DNA of 64,000 nt from Nakamurella deserti (GTDB taxonomy: Bacteria; Actinomycetota; Actinomycetes; Mycobacteriales; Nakamurellaceae). The translations under genes were made by a program, and so were the position numbers. Numbering within the stretch: the first letter of the stretch is position 1; each line of letters starts with the position of its first letter. The notes under the pieces are model-generated. The model saw nothing but the letters and a program-made list of their open reading frames with translations. It was not told the DNA's origin and made no database searches. Below are positions 8,048 to 18,850 of this stretch, piece after piece. The stretch spans positions 300,315-364,314 of the forward strand of contig NZ_QCXS01000003.1 in the NCBI RefSeq assembly GCF_003260015.1, in the 5' to 3' direction.

Positions 8048-11000
8048 TCAGGACCGTGCGGCGGCCACCGGCGACAGGTTGGCCAGCAGCTGGTGCGCCC
8101 ACCCCACGATGGCGGCGTCCCGTAACGGCGCCGCGCCGATCCGGTCGGACTCGGCCGGCGCCCGGACGGTCAGGGTGCGCTGGTTCTTCGAGTACCGGGA
8201 CCCCGGATAGAGGCGGTTGAGCCGCATCAAGCCGGATTCGGCCAGGTCCAGCGGCCCGACCCGCACGCCCTGCGGTCCCATGATGATCTCACTGACCCCG
8301 GCGTCCCGGGCGGCCTGCCGCAGCTCCGCCACCGCCAGCAGCGCCTCGACCGGCGGGGGGACGGGGCCGAAGCGGTCCTCGAGTTCGGCGCGCACCGCGA
8401 CGAGATCGGCGGCATTCCCGGCGTCGGCGATCTTGCGGTACGCGTCGAGCCGGAGAACATCGGACGGAATGTATTCGTGCGGCAGATTGGCGTCGACCGG
8501 CAATTCGACCCGCACTTCCGGAGAATCGTCGTCGTCGGGCTGATCCGTTTCAGCCGTGGCGCCGGCCTGCTTCTTGAATGCATTCACGGCTTCGGAGACC
8601 AGACGCACATAGAGATCGAATCCGACACCGGCGATGTGCCCGGACTGTTCGGCGCCCAGAATGCTGCCGGCGCCGCGGATCTCCAGATCCTTCATGGCCA
8701 CGGCCATACCGGAACCGAGATCGGAATTCTGGGCGATGGTCGCCAACCGGTCGTGCGCGGTTTCGGTCATGGCCTTCTCCTGCGGGTACAGGAAGTAGGC
8801 GTAACCCCGCTCGCGGCCACGGCCGACCCGCCCGCGGAGCTGGTGCATCTGGGACAGCCCGAGCACCTCGGCGTGGTCGACGATCAGCGTGTTGGCGTTG
8901 GAGATGTCCAGACCCGTCTCCACGATGGTCGTGCAGACCAGCACGTCGAAGTCCCGCGCCCAGAAGCCGTCGATGACCTTCTCGAGGGCGTGCTCACCCA
9001 TCTGACCGTGGCCGACGCCGACGCTGGCCTCGGGGACGAGCTCGCGGATGCTCGCCGCGACCCGCTCGATGTCCGACACCCGGTTGTGCACGAGGAAGAC
9101 CTGACCGTCGCGCAACAACTCGCGGCGGACCGCGGCGGCGACGAGCTTGGTGTCGTACGGACCCACGTAGGTCAGGATCGGGTGCCGATCCTCGGGCGGG
9201 GTCGCGATGGTGGACATCTCGCGGATGCCGGCCAGGCTCATCTCCAACGTGCGCGGGATCGGGGTGGCCGACATGGTCAGCATGTCCACGTGCGCCCGCA
9301 GGCCGGTGATGAACTCCTTGTGCTCGACGCCGAACCGCTGTTCCTCGTCGACGATGACCAGGCCGAGGTCCTTGTAGACCACCGACGGCTGCAGCAGCCG
9401 GTGGGTGCCGATGACGATGTCGACGCTCCCGTCGGCGAGCCCCTTGATCGTCTTCTTCGACTCCTCGGCCGGCGTGAACCGGGACAGCCCGCGGACGGTG
9501 ACCGGGAAGGCGGCCATCCGCTCGGAGAAGGTGGACAGGTGCTGCTGCGCGAGCAGCGTGGTGGGCACCAGCACGACGACCTGCTTGCCGTCCTGAACGG
9601 CCTTGAACGCCGCGCGCACCGCGATCTCGGTCTTGCCGTAGCCGACGTCACCGGAGATGACCCGGTCCATCGGGATGGCCTTCTCCATGTCGCCCTTGAC
9701 CTCGTCGATGGCGGCGAGCTGGTCGGGGGTCTCGGTGAACGGGAACGCGTCCTCGAGTTCACGCTGCCACGGGGTGTCGGGCGCGAACCGGTGACCGGGC
9801 GCGGAGGCCCGGGCGGCGTAGATCTGCACCAGCTTGGCGGCGATCTGCCGGACCGCCTTGCGGGCGTTGCCCTTGGTCTTGGCCCAGTCGGCGCCGCCCA
9901 GCTTGTTCAGCGTCGGCACCTCGCCGCCGACGTAGCGCGACAGCTGGTCCAACGCGTCCGTGGGCACGAACAACCGGTCCCCCGGATGACCGCGCTTGCT
10001 GGGCGCGTACTCCACGACCAGGTACTCCCGGACGGCGCCGCCGGTGGTGCGCTGCACCAGGTCGACGAACTTGCCGATGCCGTGCTGGGCGTGCACCACG
10101 TGATCGCCGGGCTTCAGCGCGAGCGGGTCGACGGCGTTGCGCCGGCGCGTGGGCATCTTCTGCGCCCGGGCGGCGGTGGCACCCCGGGTGCCGGTGAGGT
10201 CGGACTCGGTCAGCAGGGCCACGTCGGAGGCGGTGAGGACGAAGCCCGCGTCCAGGCGGCCTGTCGTCACGGTGACGATTCCCGCGTGGGGCCGTTCGGC
10301 CAGTCCGTCGGTGGCGAGGCGGACCCCGAGCTCGGCGTCGGACAGCCGTTCGGCGGCCCGCTCCGCGGTGCCGGCGCCGGCGACCACCAGGACGGTCACG
10401 CCGCCGCGCGCGGCCCGCTCGCGGGCCTGCTCGATGGCCGGGCCCAGCTCGCCGCGGTACTGGGGGGCGGGCGTCACCGCCGGCTCCTCGGGGAGTTCGC
10501 CGTCGCCGAAGGCGGCGACGCGCCACAACGTGAGGTCGTTGTCACGGATGCTGTCGAAGACCTCCTCGAGCTCGCGGTACGCACCGTCCCCCAGCTCGAT
10601 CGGGGCCTTGCCGCCGGTGGCCGCGGCCGCCCACGACGCGGCCAGGAACTCCTGCCCGGTGCGCTTGAGGTCCTCGGCGCGCGATCGCACCTTCTCGGGA
10701 TCGGCCAGCAGCACGTGCGTGCCGGCCGGGAACAGCTGCGGCAGCAGCACCATCGGGCTGTCGACGAGCGCCGGGATCAGCGCCTCCATGCCCTCGACGG
10801 CGATCCCGGCCGCCAGCTTCTCCAGCATCTCGGCGAGCGACGGGTCACCGGTGGCCGCCGCGGAGAGCCGACCCGCCGCGGCCCGCACCGCCGGGGTCAG
10901 CAGCACCTCGCGGCAGGGTGGGGCGACGACGGCGTCGACGAGGTCGATGGAGCGCTGGTCGGTGACGGCGAAGGTGCGGATCTCCGACACCTCGTCGCCC

Positions 11001-11677
11001 CAGAACTCGATGCGGTACGGATGCTCGGCGGTCGGCGGGAACAGATCGAGGATGCCGCCGCGGACCGCGATCTCGCCGCGTTTGGTGACCAGGTCGACGC
11101 GGCTGTAGGCCAGCATCGTCAGCTGCTCGGTGACCTCGGCGAGGTCGATCTCGGCGCCGGTGGCGATCCGGACGGGGGCGAGCTCGCCCAGGTGCGGCGC
11201 GAGGGGCTGGATCATCGACCGGACGGTGGTGACGACGACCTTCGGGGCCGCACCGTCGAACTCCTCGGGGTGGGCCAGCCGGCGCAGCACCGACAGCCGC
11301 CGGCCGACGGTGTCCGCGCGTGGGCTCAGCCGCTCGTGCGGCAGCGTCTCCCACGACGGGAACAGCATGACCGCGTCCTCCCCGAGCAGGTCGGCCAGCG
11401 ACGCGGTGAGCGACTCGGCCTCCCGTCCGGTCGCGGTGACGAAGAGCACCGGCACCGCGGCACCGCCGTCGGCCTTCGCGGCGGCGAGGCAGCCGGCGAC
11501 GAACGGCCGGATCGACGCCGGCCCGGTGATCCGGTAGGTCGGCGCACCGGCCGCCGCGATCAGGTCCGCGAACAGCGGATCGGCGGCCAGCGCGGGCAGC
11601 AGGGGCGCCAGCGGCGGCCGGGGCCGTGCGGATCGACGACGCTGACCGGAGGTGGACACGACGGGTGCAGCGCTCAC
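8048..11677 (-). CDS. mfd: Transcription-repair coupling factor Mfd
   Basis: 1209 residues from a GTG at 11677 preceded by GGAAAG; the open frame extends upstream but that part has no Mfd-like sequence. Mfd removes RNA polymerase stalled at lesions and recruits UvrA. All modules are present in order: the UvrB-homology region, the CarD-like RNA-polymerase interaction domain ([20 protein letters not shown]), the helicase domain with Walker [10 protein letters not shown] and the DEEQ box [10 protein letters not shown], the second RecA lobe with the translocase motif [20 protein letters not shown], and the C-terminal regulatory domain. The length is normal. It is divergent from tRNA-Gln/glmU, as in mycobacteria, and appears monocistronic. 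Confidence 0.97.
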   Translation of the reverse strand: MSAAPVVSTSGQRRRSARPRPPLAPLLPALAADPLFADLIAAAGAPTYRITGPASIRPFVAGCLAAAKADGGAAVPVLFVTATGREAESLTASLADLLGEDAVMLFPSWETLPHERLSPRADTVGRRLSVLRRLAHPEEFDGAAPKVVVTTVRSMIQPLAPHLGELAPVRIATGAEIDLAEVTEQLTMLAYSRVDLVTKRGEIAVRGGILDLFPPTAEHPYRIEFWGDEVSEIRTFAVTDQRSIDLVDAVVAPPCREVLLTPAVRAAAGRLSAAATGDPSLAEMLEKLAAGIAVEGMEALIPALVDSPMVLLPQLFPAGTHVLLADPEKVRSRAEDLKRTGQEFLAASWAAAATGGKAPIELGDGAYRELEEVFDSIRDNDLTLWRVAAFGDGELPEEPAVTPAPQYRGELGPAIEQARERAARGGVTVLVVAGAGTAERAAERLSDAELGVRLATDGLAERPHAGIVTVTTGRLDAGFVLTASDVALLTESDLTGTRGATAARAQKMPTRRRNAVDPLALKPGDHVVHAQHGIGKFVDLVQRTTGGAVREYLVVEYAPSKRGHPGDRLFVPTDALDQLSRYVGGEVPTLNKLGGADWAKTKGNARKAVRQIAAKLVQIYAARASAPGHRFAPDTPWQRELEDAFPFTETPDQLAAIDEVKGDMEKAIPMDRVISGDVGYGKTEIAVRAAFKAVQDGKQVVVLVPTTLLAQQHLSTFSERMAAFPVTVRGLSRFTPAEESKKTIKGLADGSVDIVIGTHRLLQPSVVYKDLGLVIVDEEQRFGVEHKEFITGLRAHVDMLTMSATPIPRTLEMSLAGIREMSTIATPPEDRHPILTYVGPYDTKLVAAAVRRELLRDGQVFLVHNRVSDIERVAASIRELVPEASVGVGHGQMGEHALEKVIDGFWARDFDVLVCTTIVETGLDISNANTLIVDHAEVLGLSQMHQLRGRVGRGRERGYAYFLYPQEKAMTETAHDRLATIAQNSDLGSGMAVAMKDLEIRGAGSILGAEQSGHIAGVGFDLYVRLVSEAVNAFKKQAGATAETDQPDDDDSPEVRVELPVDANLPHEYIPSDVLRLDAYRKIADAGNAADLVAVRAELEDRFGPVPPPVEALLAVAELRQAARDAGVSEIIMGPQGVRVGPLDLAESGLMRLNRLYPGSRYSKNQRTLTVRAPAESDRIGAAPLRDAAIVGWAHQLLANLSPVAAARS

Positions 11678-12191
11678 GGATTCAAGCTTTCCAGACGAGG
11701 AACATGTCCCGCCGGGCCATCGGGCGCGACGGGCGGGGACGGCGGCGGGCCGTCCGCGAAGGTACCCGTTGCGGCCGGTCCGTAGCCGGGGTCGGTGACC
11801 CATCTCCCCCGCCCGGCTGGTCGAGGCCCGGGCACCGGGCGGGGACGGCGGCGGGCCGGGCGGTCCCGGGCGGGGGACGGCCGAGCGCCGGTCCGGGGCA
11901 CTCCGACCAGGTGGCCAGTCAACGAGACGGGCCGGCGCGTGGTTCGGTCCTCGTCGGGCCCCGCGGCGTCGGTTGCGACGAACCGGTGGGATCCGACGGT
12001 GTTGCCCGGGCACGGGCACCGGGTGCGGCGAGGGCGATCGCGGTCCGGCGCCGTTCCCACCCGCCGCGGCGGTGGGTACCCCGGGATCGGACGCCGGGCG
12101 CGGGACGCGGGGCGACCCGGTCACGGATCACCCCCGGGGCGGGGAGAGCAGCACCGCAGGCATGGAATGATGTTCCTGGCCGAGCGTCCGA
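11678..12191. other. Divergent spacer between mfd and tRNA-Gln
   Basis: 514 very GC-rich bases without a supportable gene. Open frames on both strands encode only Arg/Gly/Pro-rich shadow sequence. It must carry the mfd promoter (-) and the tRNA-Gln/glmU promoter (+). Confidence 0.5.
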
Positions 12192-12263
12192 TCCGCCGTA
12201 GTGTAATCGGCAACACCTCTGATTTTGGTTCAGATATTTCAGGTTCGAGTCCTGGCGGCGGAG
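12192..12263 (+). tRNA. tRNA-Gln (anticodon TTG)
   Basis: The acceptor arm TCCGCCG (12192-12198) pairs with CGGCGGA (12256-12262), followed by discriminator G. The anticodon stem TCTGA/TCAGA encloses loop TTTTGGT with anticodon TTG (codon CAA). The T-arm contains GGTTCGAGTCC. The CCA end is not encoded. Its position just upstream of glmU is conserved in mycobacteria. Confidence 0.95.
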
Positions 12264-12379
12264 CGCGCACGACCGGTACGCAGGCCCTGTCTGCGGACGT
12301 CACCAGCCCGCCTCACCGACCGCTGGACCACAGCTCCTCCGCTGCGGCGCCGGTCGGCGCACCGTCCAGGAGGATCTGC

Positions 12380-13903
12380 ATGCCGATGGGCGTGACCGCT
12401 GTGGTCGTTCTCGCTGCCGGCGCCGGCACCCGGATGCGCTCCACCCTCCCCAAGGTCATGCACCCGCTGGCCGGCCGTCCCCTGCTGTGGCACGCGCTGA
12501 CCGCCGCGCGCGGTCTGGCGCCTGAGCACCTGGTCGCCGTCGTCGGGCACGGGCGCGAGACGGTCGGCGCCTGGCTCGAGACCAACCTTCCCGACGTGGC
12601 CACCGCCGTCCAGGACGAGCAGCTGGGCACCGGCCACGCGGTGTCCTGTGCGCTCGACGTGCTCGGGCCGCTCACCGGCACCGTCGTGGTCACCTACGGC
12701 GACGTGCCGCTGCTGCGGACGGAGACGCTGGCCGCGCTCGTCAGCGCCCACCAGGCCGCCGGCAACGCGGTCACCGTGTTGACCGCGCACGTGACCGACC
12801 CGACCGGCTACGGGCGCATCGTCCGGGACGCCCCGGACGGCGGCGTCTCGGCGATCGTGGAACACAAGGACGCCGATGCGGCGCAGCGCGCGATCACCGA
12901 GATCAACTCCGGCGTGTACGCCTTCGACGCCGCCGTGCTGGCCGACGCACTGACCCGGATCACCGCGGCCAACGCCCAGGGCGAGCGCTACCTCACCGAC
13001 GTGGTCGGCATCGCCCGCGGCGACGGCCGGCCGGTGGGCGGCCTGGTGGCCGAGGACGCCGCCGAGACGGAGGGCGTCAACGACCGGGTGCAGCTGTCCG
13101 ACATGGCCCGCACCCTCAACGACCGGCTCGTCCGGTCGGCGCAGCTGGCGGGGGCGACCGTCCTCGACCCCCGCACCACCTGGTTGCACGCCGACGTCGT
13201 CGTCGCCGCGGACGCCACCATCGCCCGCAACACCTCGCTGGAGGCCGGCACGACGGTCGCCGCGGGCGCCACCGTCGGCCCGGACACCACCCTGGTGGAC
13301 TGCCGCGTCGGCGTCGGCGCGACCGTGGTCCGCACCCACGCGCAGGGCGCGGTCATCGGCGACGGCGCCGCGGTCGGGCCGTTCACGTTCCTGCGGCCGG
13401 GCACCGTGCTGGCGGCCGGCGCGAAGGTGGGCGCCTACGTCGAGGTGAAGAAGTCCACGATCGGACCCGGCGCGAAGGTGCCCCACCTGTCCTACGTCGG
13501 GGACGCCACCCTGGGGGCGGGCGTGAACTTCGGCGCCGGCGCGATCACGGCCAACTACGACGGCGTCGGCAAGTACGACACGGTCATCGGCGACGGGGCG
13601 TTCGTCGGCACCAACACCACCCTGGTCGCCCCGGTCACCGTCGAGCCGGGCGGGTTCACCGCGGCGGGCTCGACCATCACCGACGACGTGGCCGCCGGCG
13701 ACCTCGCGGTGGCCCGCGGCCGGCAGTCCGCCGTCCCCGGCTGGGTCGCCCGCCGGCTGCCCGGCAGCACCATGGCGGCCGCCGCCGAGCGCGCCGCCGA
13801 CACGACTTCCCACCACCCGGCCACGCCGTCGGCCGGGCCCGCCGCGATCCCGGAACTGCCGGGACCGCTCACCACCGAACCGGGGAAGGCGTCGCCCGCG
13901 TGA
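12380..13903 (+). CDS. glmU: Bifunctional N-acetylglucosamine-1-phosphate uridyltransferase / glucosamine-1-phosphate acetyltransferase
   Basis: 507 residues from an ATG with an excellent AGGAGGA at 12368-12374. GlmU acetylates GlcN-1-P and then uridylylates it to UDP-GlcNAc, the precursor for peptidoglycan. The N-terminal pyrophosphorylase domain shows LAAGAGTRMRSTLPKVMHPL; the TYGDVPLL and EINSGVYAFD segments follow. From about residue 260 the sequence becomes hexapeptide repeats of a left-handed beta-helix, including the acetyltransferase region GAGAITANYDGVGKYDT. The last ~50 residues are a Pro/Ala/Thr-rich disordered tail, as in other actinobacterial GlmU. It overlaps prs by 4 bp. Confidence 0.97.
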   Translation: MPMGVTAVVVLAAGAGTRMRSTLPKVMHPLAGRPLLWHALTAARGLAPEHLVAVVGHGRETVGAWLETNLPDVATAVQDEQLGTGHAVSCALDVLGPLTGTVVVTYGDVPLLRTETLAALVSAHQAAGNAVTVLTAHVTDPTGYGRIVRDAPDGGVSAIVEHKDADAAQRAITEINSGVYAFDAAVLADALTRITAANAQGERYLTDVVGIARGDGRPVGGLVAEDAAETEGVNDRVQLSDMARTLNDRLVRSAQLAGATVLDPRTTWLHADVVVAADATIARNTSLEAGTTVAAGATVGPDTTLVDCRVGVGATVVRTHAQGAVIGDGAAVGPFTFLRPGTVLAAGAKVGAYVEVKKSTIGPGAKVPHLSYVGDATLGAGVNFGAGAITANYDGVGKYDTVIGDGAFVGTNTTLVAPVTVEPGGFTAAGSTITDDVAAGDLAVARGRQSAVPGWVARRLPGSTMAAAAERAADTTSHHPATPSAGPAAIPELPGPLTTEPGKASPA

Positions 13904-14874
13904 ACCACATCTCCATCACGACCCGCAAGAGTCTGATGCTGTTCTCGGGCCGGGGATTCCCCGACCTCGCCGACGAGATCGCCAAGCACCTCGAGGTCGA
14001 CGTGACCCCGCAGACGATCTACGACTTCGCCAACGAGGAGATCTTCGTCCGCTCCGAGGAATCGGTCCGCGGCTCCGACGTCTTCGTGATCCAGTCGTGC
14101 GGCAGCCCGTTGAACAAGTCGATCATGGAGACGCTGCTGATGATCGACGCGCTCAAGCGCGCGTCGGCGAAGCGGATCACCGTGGTGCTGCCCTTCTATC
14201 CGTACGCCCGGCAGGACAAGAAGCACCGCGGCCGCGAGCCCATCTCCGCCCGGCTCATCGCCGATCTGCTCAAGACGGCCGGCGCGCACCGGTTGATGGC
14301 CGTGGACCTGCACACCGACCAGATCCAGGGCTTCTTCGACGGCCCCGTCGACCACCTGATGGCGTTGCCGCTGCTCACCGACTACGTCGCCGAGAAGTAC
14401 GCCGGTCACGACCTGGCCGTCGTCTCCCCCGACTCCGGCCGCGTACGCACGGCCGAGAAGTGGGCGCAGCGCCTGGGCGGCCGGCCGGTCGCGTTCATCC
14501 ACAAGACCCGTGACCCGAGCAAGCCCAACCAGGTCGTCGCGGGTCGTGTGGTCGGTGACGTCGCCGGCAAGACCTGCGTGCTCGTCGACGACATGATCGA
14601 CACCGGCGGGACGATCGCCAAGGCGGCGACCCGGCTGTTCGAGGCCGGTGCGAAGGACGTCGTGATCGCCGCGACCCACGGGGTGCTGTCCCCGCCGGCC
14701 GCGGAACGGTTGTCCGGCTGCGGCGCGTCCGAGGTGGTGTTGACCAACACGCTGCCGATCCCGGCCGAGCACTCCTTCCCGACGCTGACCGTGCTGTCCA
14801 TCGCGCCGCTGATCGCCCGGGCCATCCACGAGGTCTTCGAGGACGGGTCGGTCACCTCGCTGTTCGACAACTGA
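13900..14874 (+). CDS. prs: Ribose-phosphate pyrophosphokinase (PRPP synthetase)
   Basis: 324 residues from a GTG overlapping the glmU stop. It makes PRPP from ribose-5-phosphate and ATP for nucleotide, His and Trp synthesis and, in actinobacteria, decaprenyl-phosphoribose. The family marks are present: FSGRGFPDLADEIAKHL at the N-terminus, the flexible-loop segment DKKHRGREPISA, the metal-binding region VDLHTDQIQGFFDGP, and the PRPP loop VLVDDMIDTGGTIAKAA. The length is standard. The glmU-prs pair is conserved in actinobacteria, and a strong hairpin follows. Confidence 0.97.
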   Translation: MNHISITTRKSLMLFSGRGFPDLADEIAKHLEVDVTPQTIYDFANEEIFVRSEESVRGSDVFVIQSCGSPLNKSIMETLLMIDALKRASAKRITVVLPFYPYARQDKKHRGREPISARLIADLLKTAGAHRLMAVDLHTDQIQGFFDGPVDHLMALPLLTDYVAEKYAGHDLAVVSPDSGRVRTAEKWAQRLGGRPVAFIHKTRDPSKPNQVVAGRVVGDVAGKTCVLVDDMIDTGGTIAKAATRLFEAGAKDVVIAATHGVLSPPAAERLSGCGASEVVLTNTLPIPAEHSFPTLTVLSIAPLIARAIHEVFEDGSVTSLFDN

Positions 14875-14960
14875 CGTCCGGCCCCGGCACCTGAGGTCCG
14901 GCCGGGGTCCGACGACGGACCTGCGTACCTACGCGACACGACGCCCGACGGGGCGCCGCT

Positions 14961-14990
14961 CGGGGCCGCCCCCACCCGGGGGCGGCCCCG
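14961..14990 (+). terminator. Hairpin terminator after glmU-prs
   Basis: Perfect 13-bp GC-only inverted repeat (14961-14973 and 14978-14990) with a 4-nt loop, 86 bp after the prs stop, followed by a short T-containing stretch. Confidence 0.8.
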
Positions 14991-15174
14991 TCGTCGTTGC
15001 AAGGCTTCCGGGGTGACGGCAGACGTCGGGAGATGTTCACCTCACCGGCGCCCGTCATTGGAGTTCTTCCGGCGTGATGGCGTTCCAGCGGAAGATCCTT
15101 CGGTAGAGTGGGCGGACCGTCTTCATTTCTGCACGCGGTCCCGGCGTCACGCCGACCGGAGAGGAGCCTCGACC

Positions 15175-16905
15175 ATGGCTCGACTCGCACGATTCCACCG
15201 CATCCCCGGTGATCCCGCATCGGATCACCGGTGGGACGAGGTCCTCGGCGGACGTGGTTACACCGCCGTGGTCGATCCCGCCCTGGCCGACGTCGTCGTC
15301 GAGGTCGCCGATGACGGCGTGCGCCTCACCGGGACCGCCGCGGGCCCGACCGGCGACGGACCGGCCACCGATCTCGCCGCTTACACCGGCGACGCCCACC
15401 ACCGGGTCAGCACCGGGGAACGCGACGGCGTCCGGTCCGCTCTGGTCAGCGACGAGCTCGACCCGCAGCGGGCCGCCGACGTCGAGCTGATGGTCAACCT
15501 GATCTCCTGGGCCGGCGCCGGTACCGCCGCGGCGGCCGAGACCGCGCCGTCGCGCATCGACGACCTCGTCGTGGACCGGCACTGGTCGCACCTCAAGGCC
15601 GCCGCCACCGCCCTGCAGGCTCTGCAGTCCGCCGACGGCTGCGTCGCCGACGGGCACGACGAGGCCCGGGCGCTCGTCGAGCGGCTCACCGCCTCGATCG
15701 AGGCGCTGGCTCCGCACTTCCCGCACGACGCCGACTACCTCGCCGCCCTGGTGGTGGACTTCCGGCGCTGGGCCGAGACGTTCGGCGTCCCCGACTTCCT
15801 GGACTCGCTGCAGGCGTTCCATCCGGAACGGCACCGGGTGCACGGCCTGCGTCACCTCGTGGTCTTCCCGATGTACACCCAGAACGGCAGCACGTCGCGG
15901 CTGGTGGAGGCGGTGCTGCTCGAGGTCATCTGGCCGGAGTTCATCGCCGACCTCGAGTCCGGCGAGCACTCCAACAAGCTGTTCGTGCCGGTCCGCTTCC
16001 TGGACTTCACCGCGGGCTACGACACCAACTCGGCGGTGCTGTTCCCCGAGACGGTGGCGATGCGCTCGGTGCCGCAGTTCACCTGGGGCGCGATCTTCGC
16101 CGACCGGGAGGCGGCCCGCTTCCGCCGGGTCGCCGGCGCCGCGGCCGCGATCACCGGGCTGGCCCTGCCACCGGAGGCCGCGGCCCTGCTGGCCGACCAG
16201 CAGCTGGCCGAGGAGACGTTCGTGATGTGGGACCTCATCCACGACCGCACCCACATGCACGGCGACCTGCCGTTCGACCCCTTCATGATCAAGCAGCGGA
16301 TGCCGTTCTTCCTGTACTCGCTGGAGGAGCTGCGCTGCGACCTGACCGCGTTCCGCGAGGCCGTCCGTCTCGAGGGCACCGGGATCGGGCACGCCCGCCT
16401 CGTCCAGTACGCGATCCTCTTCGACCGCATCTTCCGGTTCGCCATCACCGGCAGCCGGGTCCGCAACTACGACGGCCTCGGCGGGCAGCTGCTGTTCGCC
16501 TGGCTGCACCAGCGCCACGTCCTGCACTGGACCGACAACCGACTGTCCATCGACTGGAACGGGGTGGCCGGCGCGGTGACCGCGCTCGGGGAGGCCATCG
16601 ACGACCTGTACTGGCGGTCGATCGACCGGCCCAAGGTGTCGCACTGGCTGGCCGCGTACGCCCTGGTGAGCTCCACGCTGACGCCGCATCCCGCGTCGGT
16701 GTGGGCCAGGGGCGCCGGCGCGCTGCCGGTGGACGGGCCGCCCAAGGGGCTGACCGACGCCGTGCTGCCGGACGAGTTCCCGCTGTCGATGTTCTACGAG
16801 GCGCTGTCCCGCAAGCTCGGTGACGTGATCCGGGGCACCGCGGGGATCACGGCGTCGACGGGCGGCGCGGCGGACCGCGGCGTCCTGGGACAATCGGCGG
16901 CGTGA
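15175..16905 (+). CDS. Conserved DUF6421-like protein
   Basis: 576 residues from ATG 15175, with GGAGAGGAG upstream. I recognise the pattern of the actinobacterial DUF6421 family in segments such as LRHLVVFPMYTQNGSTSRLV, FTAGYDTNSAVLFPETVAM, DRTHMHGDLPFDPFMIKQRM and LEELRCDLTAFREAV. No biochemical function is known to me. The His-rich segment (H-D-R-T-H-M-H-G-D) could bind a metal, but that is a guess. The N-terminal ~180 residues look less conserved than the rest. There is no signal peptide or membrane span. The gene overlaps the threonine aldolase gene by 4 bp, so the two are translationally coupled. Confidence 0.72.
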   Translation: MARLARFHRIPGDPASDHRWDEVLGGRGYTAVVDPALADVVVEVADDGVRLTGTAAGPTGDGPATDLAAYTGDAHHRVSTGERDGVRSALVSDELDPQRAADVELMVNLISWAGAGTAAAAETAPSRIDDLVVDRHWSHLKAAATALQALQSADGCVADGHDEARALVERLTASIEALAPHFPHDADYLAALVVDFRRWAETFGVPDFLDSLQAFHPERHRVHGLRHLVVFPMYTQNGSTSRLVEAVLLEVIWPEFIADLESGEHSNKLFVPVRFLDFTAGYDTNSAVLFPETVAMRSVPQFTWGAIFADREAARFRRVAGAAAAITGLALPPEAAALLADQQLAEETFVMWDLIHDRTHMHGDLPFDPFMIKQRMPFFLYSLEELRCDLTAFREAVRLEGTGIGHARLVQYAILFDRIFRFAITGSRVRNYDGLGGQLLFAWLHQRHVLHWTDNRLSIDWNGVAGAVTALGEAIDDLYWRSIDRPKVSHWLAAYALVSSTLTPHPASVWARGAGALPVDGPPKGLTDAVLPDEFPLSMFYEALSRKLGDVIRGTAGITASTGGAADRGVLGQSAA

Positions 16906-17951
16906 CGACTCTCCACGACCCGACCCGCCGCGGCTTCGCCTCGGACAACTACGCCGGGGTGCACCCCGAGGTCCTGCAGGCCCTCGCCGACGCCAACGGC
17001 GGCCATCAGACCGCTTACGGCGACGACGTCTACACCGCCCGGTTACACGAGGTGATGGCCGCGCACTTCGGCGCCGGTGTCGAGGTGTTCCCGGTGTTCA
17101 ACGGCACCGGCGCCAACGTGCTGTCGCTGCAGTCGATGCTGCCCCGCTGGGGTGGCGTCGTCTGCGCCGAGACCGCGCACATCAACGTCGACGAGAACGG
17201 CGCCCCCGAGCGGGTCGGCGGCGTCAAACTGATGACCGTCCCCACCCCGGACGGCAAGTTGACCCCCGAGTTGATCGACCGGCAGGCCCACGGCTTCGGC
17301 GACGAGCACCGGGCGCAGCCGCTCGTCGTGTCCATCACCCAGTCGACCGAGTTGGGCACGCTCTACACGCCGGCGCAGATCAAGGCCATCGCCGACCACG
17401 TGCACAGCCTCGGGATGACGCTGCACCTGGACGGGTCCCGGATCTCCAACGCCGCCGCCGCGCTGGGCGTGCCGCTGGCCGCGTTCACCACCGACGTCGG
17501 GGTGGACGTGTTGTCGTTCGGCGGCACCAAGAACGGCCTGCTCGCCGCCGAGGCGGTGGTCGTGCTCAACCCGGAGACGGTGCACGGCCTGAGGTACCTG
17601 CGCAAGATGAACATGCAGCTCGCGTCGAAGATGCGGTTCTTCTCCGCCCAGCTGATCGCGCTGCTGGAGGGCGACCTGTGGCTGCGTTCGGCGTCGCACG
17701 CCAACGCGATGGCCGCCCGGCTGACCGCCGCGGTGTCCGGGCTGGACGGGGTCACCGTGCCCCGGGCCACCGAGGCCAACGCGGTGTTTGCGATCCTGCC
17801 GCGGGCCGCGGCCGACGTCGTCCGCGAGCGCTACAAGTTCTACGACTGGGACGCCGCCACCGGTGAGGTGCGGTGGATGTGCGCCTGGGACACCACCGAG
17901 GACGACGTGGACGATTTCGCTCGGTTACTCAAGGAGGCCCTGGCCGGGTAG
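16902..17951 (+). CDS. Low-specificity L-threonine aldolase
   Basis: 349 residues from a GTG overlapping the previous stop. A PLP enzyme of the beta-eliminating lyase family that splits L-threonine/allo-threonine into glycine and acetaldehyde. The N-terminal FASDNYAGVHPEVLQAL segment, the DGSR motif near residue 177 and the PLP lysine K210 in VLSFGGTKNGLLAAEAVV are all as expected. The length is normal. The sequence TAGAGT at the stop codon, with TTACTC 18 bp before it, could act as a promoter for the following rplY leader. Confidence 0.92.
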   Translation: MTTLHDPTRRGFASDNYAGVHPEVLQALADANGGHQTAYGDDVYTARLHEVMAAHFGAGVEVFPVFNGTGANVLSLQSMLPRWGGVVCAETAHINVDENGAPERVGGVKLMTVPTPDGKLTPELIDRQAHGFGDEHRAQPLVVSITQSTELGTLYTPAQIKAIADHVHSLGMTLHLDGSRISNAAAALGVPLAAFTTDVGVDVLSFGGTKNGLLAAEAVVVLNPETVHGLRYLRKMNMQLASKMRFFSAQLIALLEGDLWLRSASHANAMAARLTAAVSGLDGVTVPRATEANAVFAILPRAAADVVRERYKFYDWDAATGEVRWMCAWDTTEDDVDDFARLLKEALAG

Positions 17952-18151
17952 AGTGACCAGGTTGCCTTTCGGCGACACAGCCTCGGCGAGGGCGGCCCGA
18001 TCGCGGTACGGATCGGGTCAGCCGTGATTCGACGCGGTGGGATCGCTCCCCCGTGACGTGCGCCGGGGTCGAGACGCTCGTACCCACCGCTTTGACCATC
18101 GCAGTCGTCGGCCGCCCGGCGCGCCGACATCGTTTCCAGAGGAGTTCCACC

Positions 18152-18787
18152 GTGTCCGAGACCCGTCTCGAAGCCGTCGCCCGTACCGAGTTCGGCAAGG
18201 GCGCGTCGCGTCGCATCCGCAAGGCCGGCCAGATCCCGGCCGTGCTGTACGGCCACGGCACCGATCCCCGCCACCTGAGCCTGCCGGCCCGCGAGTTCGG
18301 CCGCGCGCTCAAGGGCGGCGCGAACACCGTGCTGACCCTGGCCATCGACGGTGCCGACGAGCTGGCGCTGCCGAAGTCGGTCGTGCGTCACCCGCTGCGC
18401 GACTACGTCGAGCACGTCGACCTGATCCTGGTCCGCCGCGGCGAGAAGGTCACCGTCGACGTCCCGGTCAACGTGGTCGGCGACGCCGCCCCGGGCACCC
18501 TGACCGTGATCGACCAGACCACGCTGTCCATCGAGGTCGACGCCCTCAACATCCCCGAGTCGCTCGAGGTCTCCGTCGAGGGCGCCGAGGCCGGCACCCA
18601 GATCTCCGCCGGCGACGTCACGCTGCCGGAAGGCGCCGTCCTGGTCGCCGACCCGGAGTCGCTGGTCGTGGGCGTCTCGCTGGCCCCGACCACCGAGGAG
18701 CTCGAGGCCGAGGGTGCGGGCACCGAGCCCACCGGCGCCGAGACCGCCCCGATCGAGGGCGAGACCTCCGAGGACGACGCGAGCTGA
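18152..18787 (+). CDS. rplY: 50S ribosomal protein L25/general stress protein Ctc
   Basis: 211 residues from GTG 18152, with AGAGGAG a few bases upstream; the open frame extends further 5' but without L25 sequence. The N-terminal L25 domain ([27 protein letters not shown]) binds 5S rRNA, and the C-terminal TL5/CTC beta domain follows ([21 protein letters not shown]). The acidic tail is typical of actinobacterial CTC proteins. It is followed by pth, a conserved pair. About 200 bp of leader separates it from the aldolase gene. Confidence 0.95.
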   Translation: MSETRLEAVARTEFGKGASRRIRKAGQIPAVLYGHGTDPRHLSLPAREFGRALKGGANTVLTLAIDGADELALPKSVVRHPLRDYVEHVDLILVRRGEKVTVDVPVNVVGDAAPGTLTVIDQTTLSIEVDALNIPESLEVSVEGAEAGTQISAGDVTLPEGAVLVADPESLVVGVSLAPTTEELEAEGAGTEPTGAETAPIEGETSEDDAS

Positions 18788-18850
18788 GCTCCCGCTCGCT
18801 CCGTTCGCACCGGATGACCCCGAGGATGCCGCGCCCGATGACCGACCGCC

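Noticed and set aside
8477-11785. A 1102-codon open frame antisense to mfd
   Set aside because: It mirrors the mfd coding strand and shows Gly/Asp/Arg/His-rich shadow composition. Mfd on the other strand is complete with all motifs.
11678-12379. N-terminal extensions of mfd or glmU into the spacer
   Set aside because: The frames stay open, but the sequence is Arg/Gly/Pro shadow and, for glmU, would run through the tRNA-Gln gene. GTG 11677 and ATG 12380 have proper ribosome sites.
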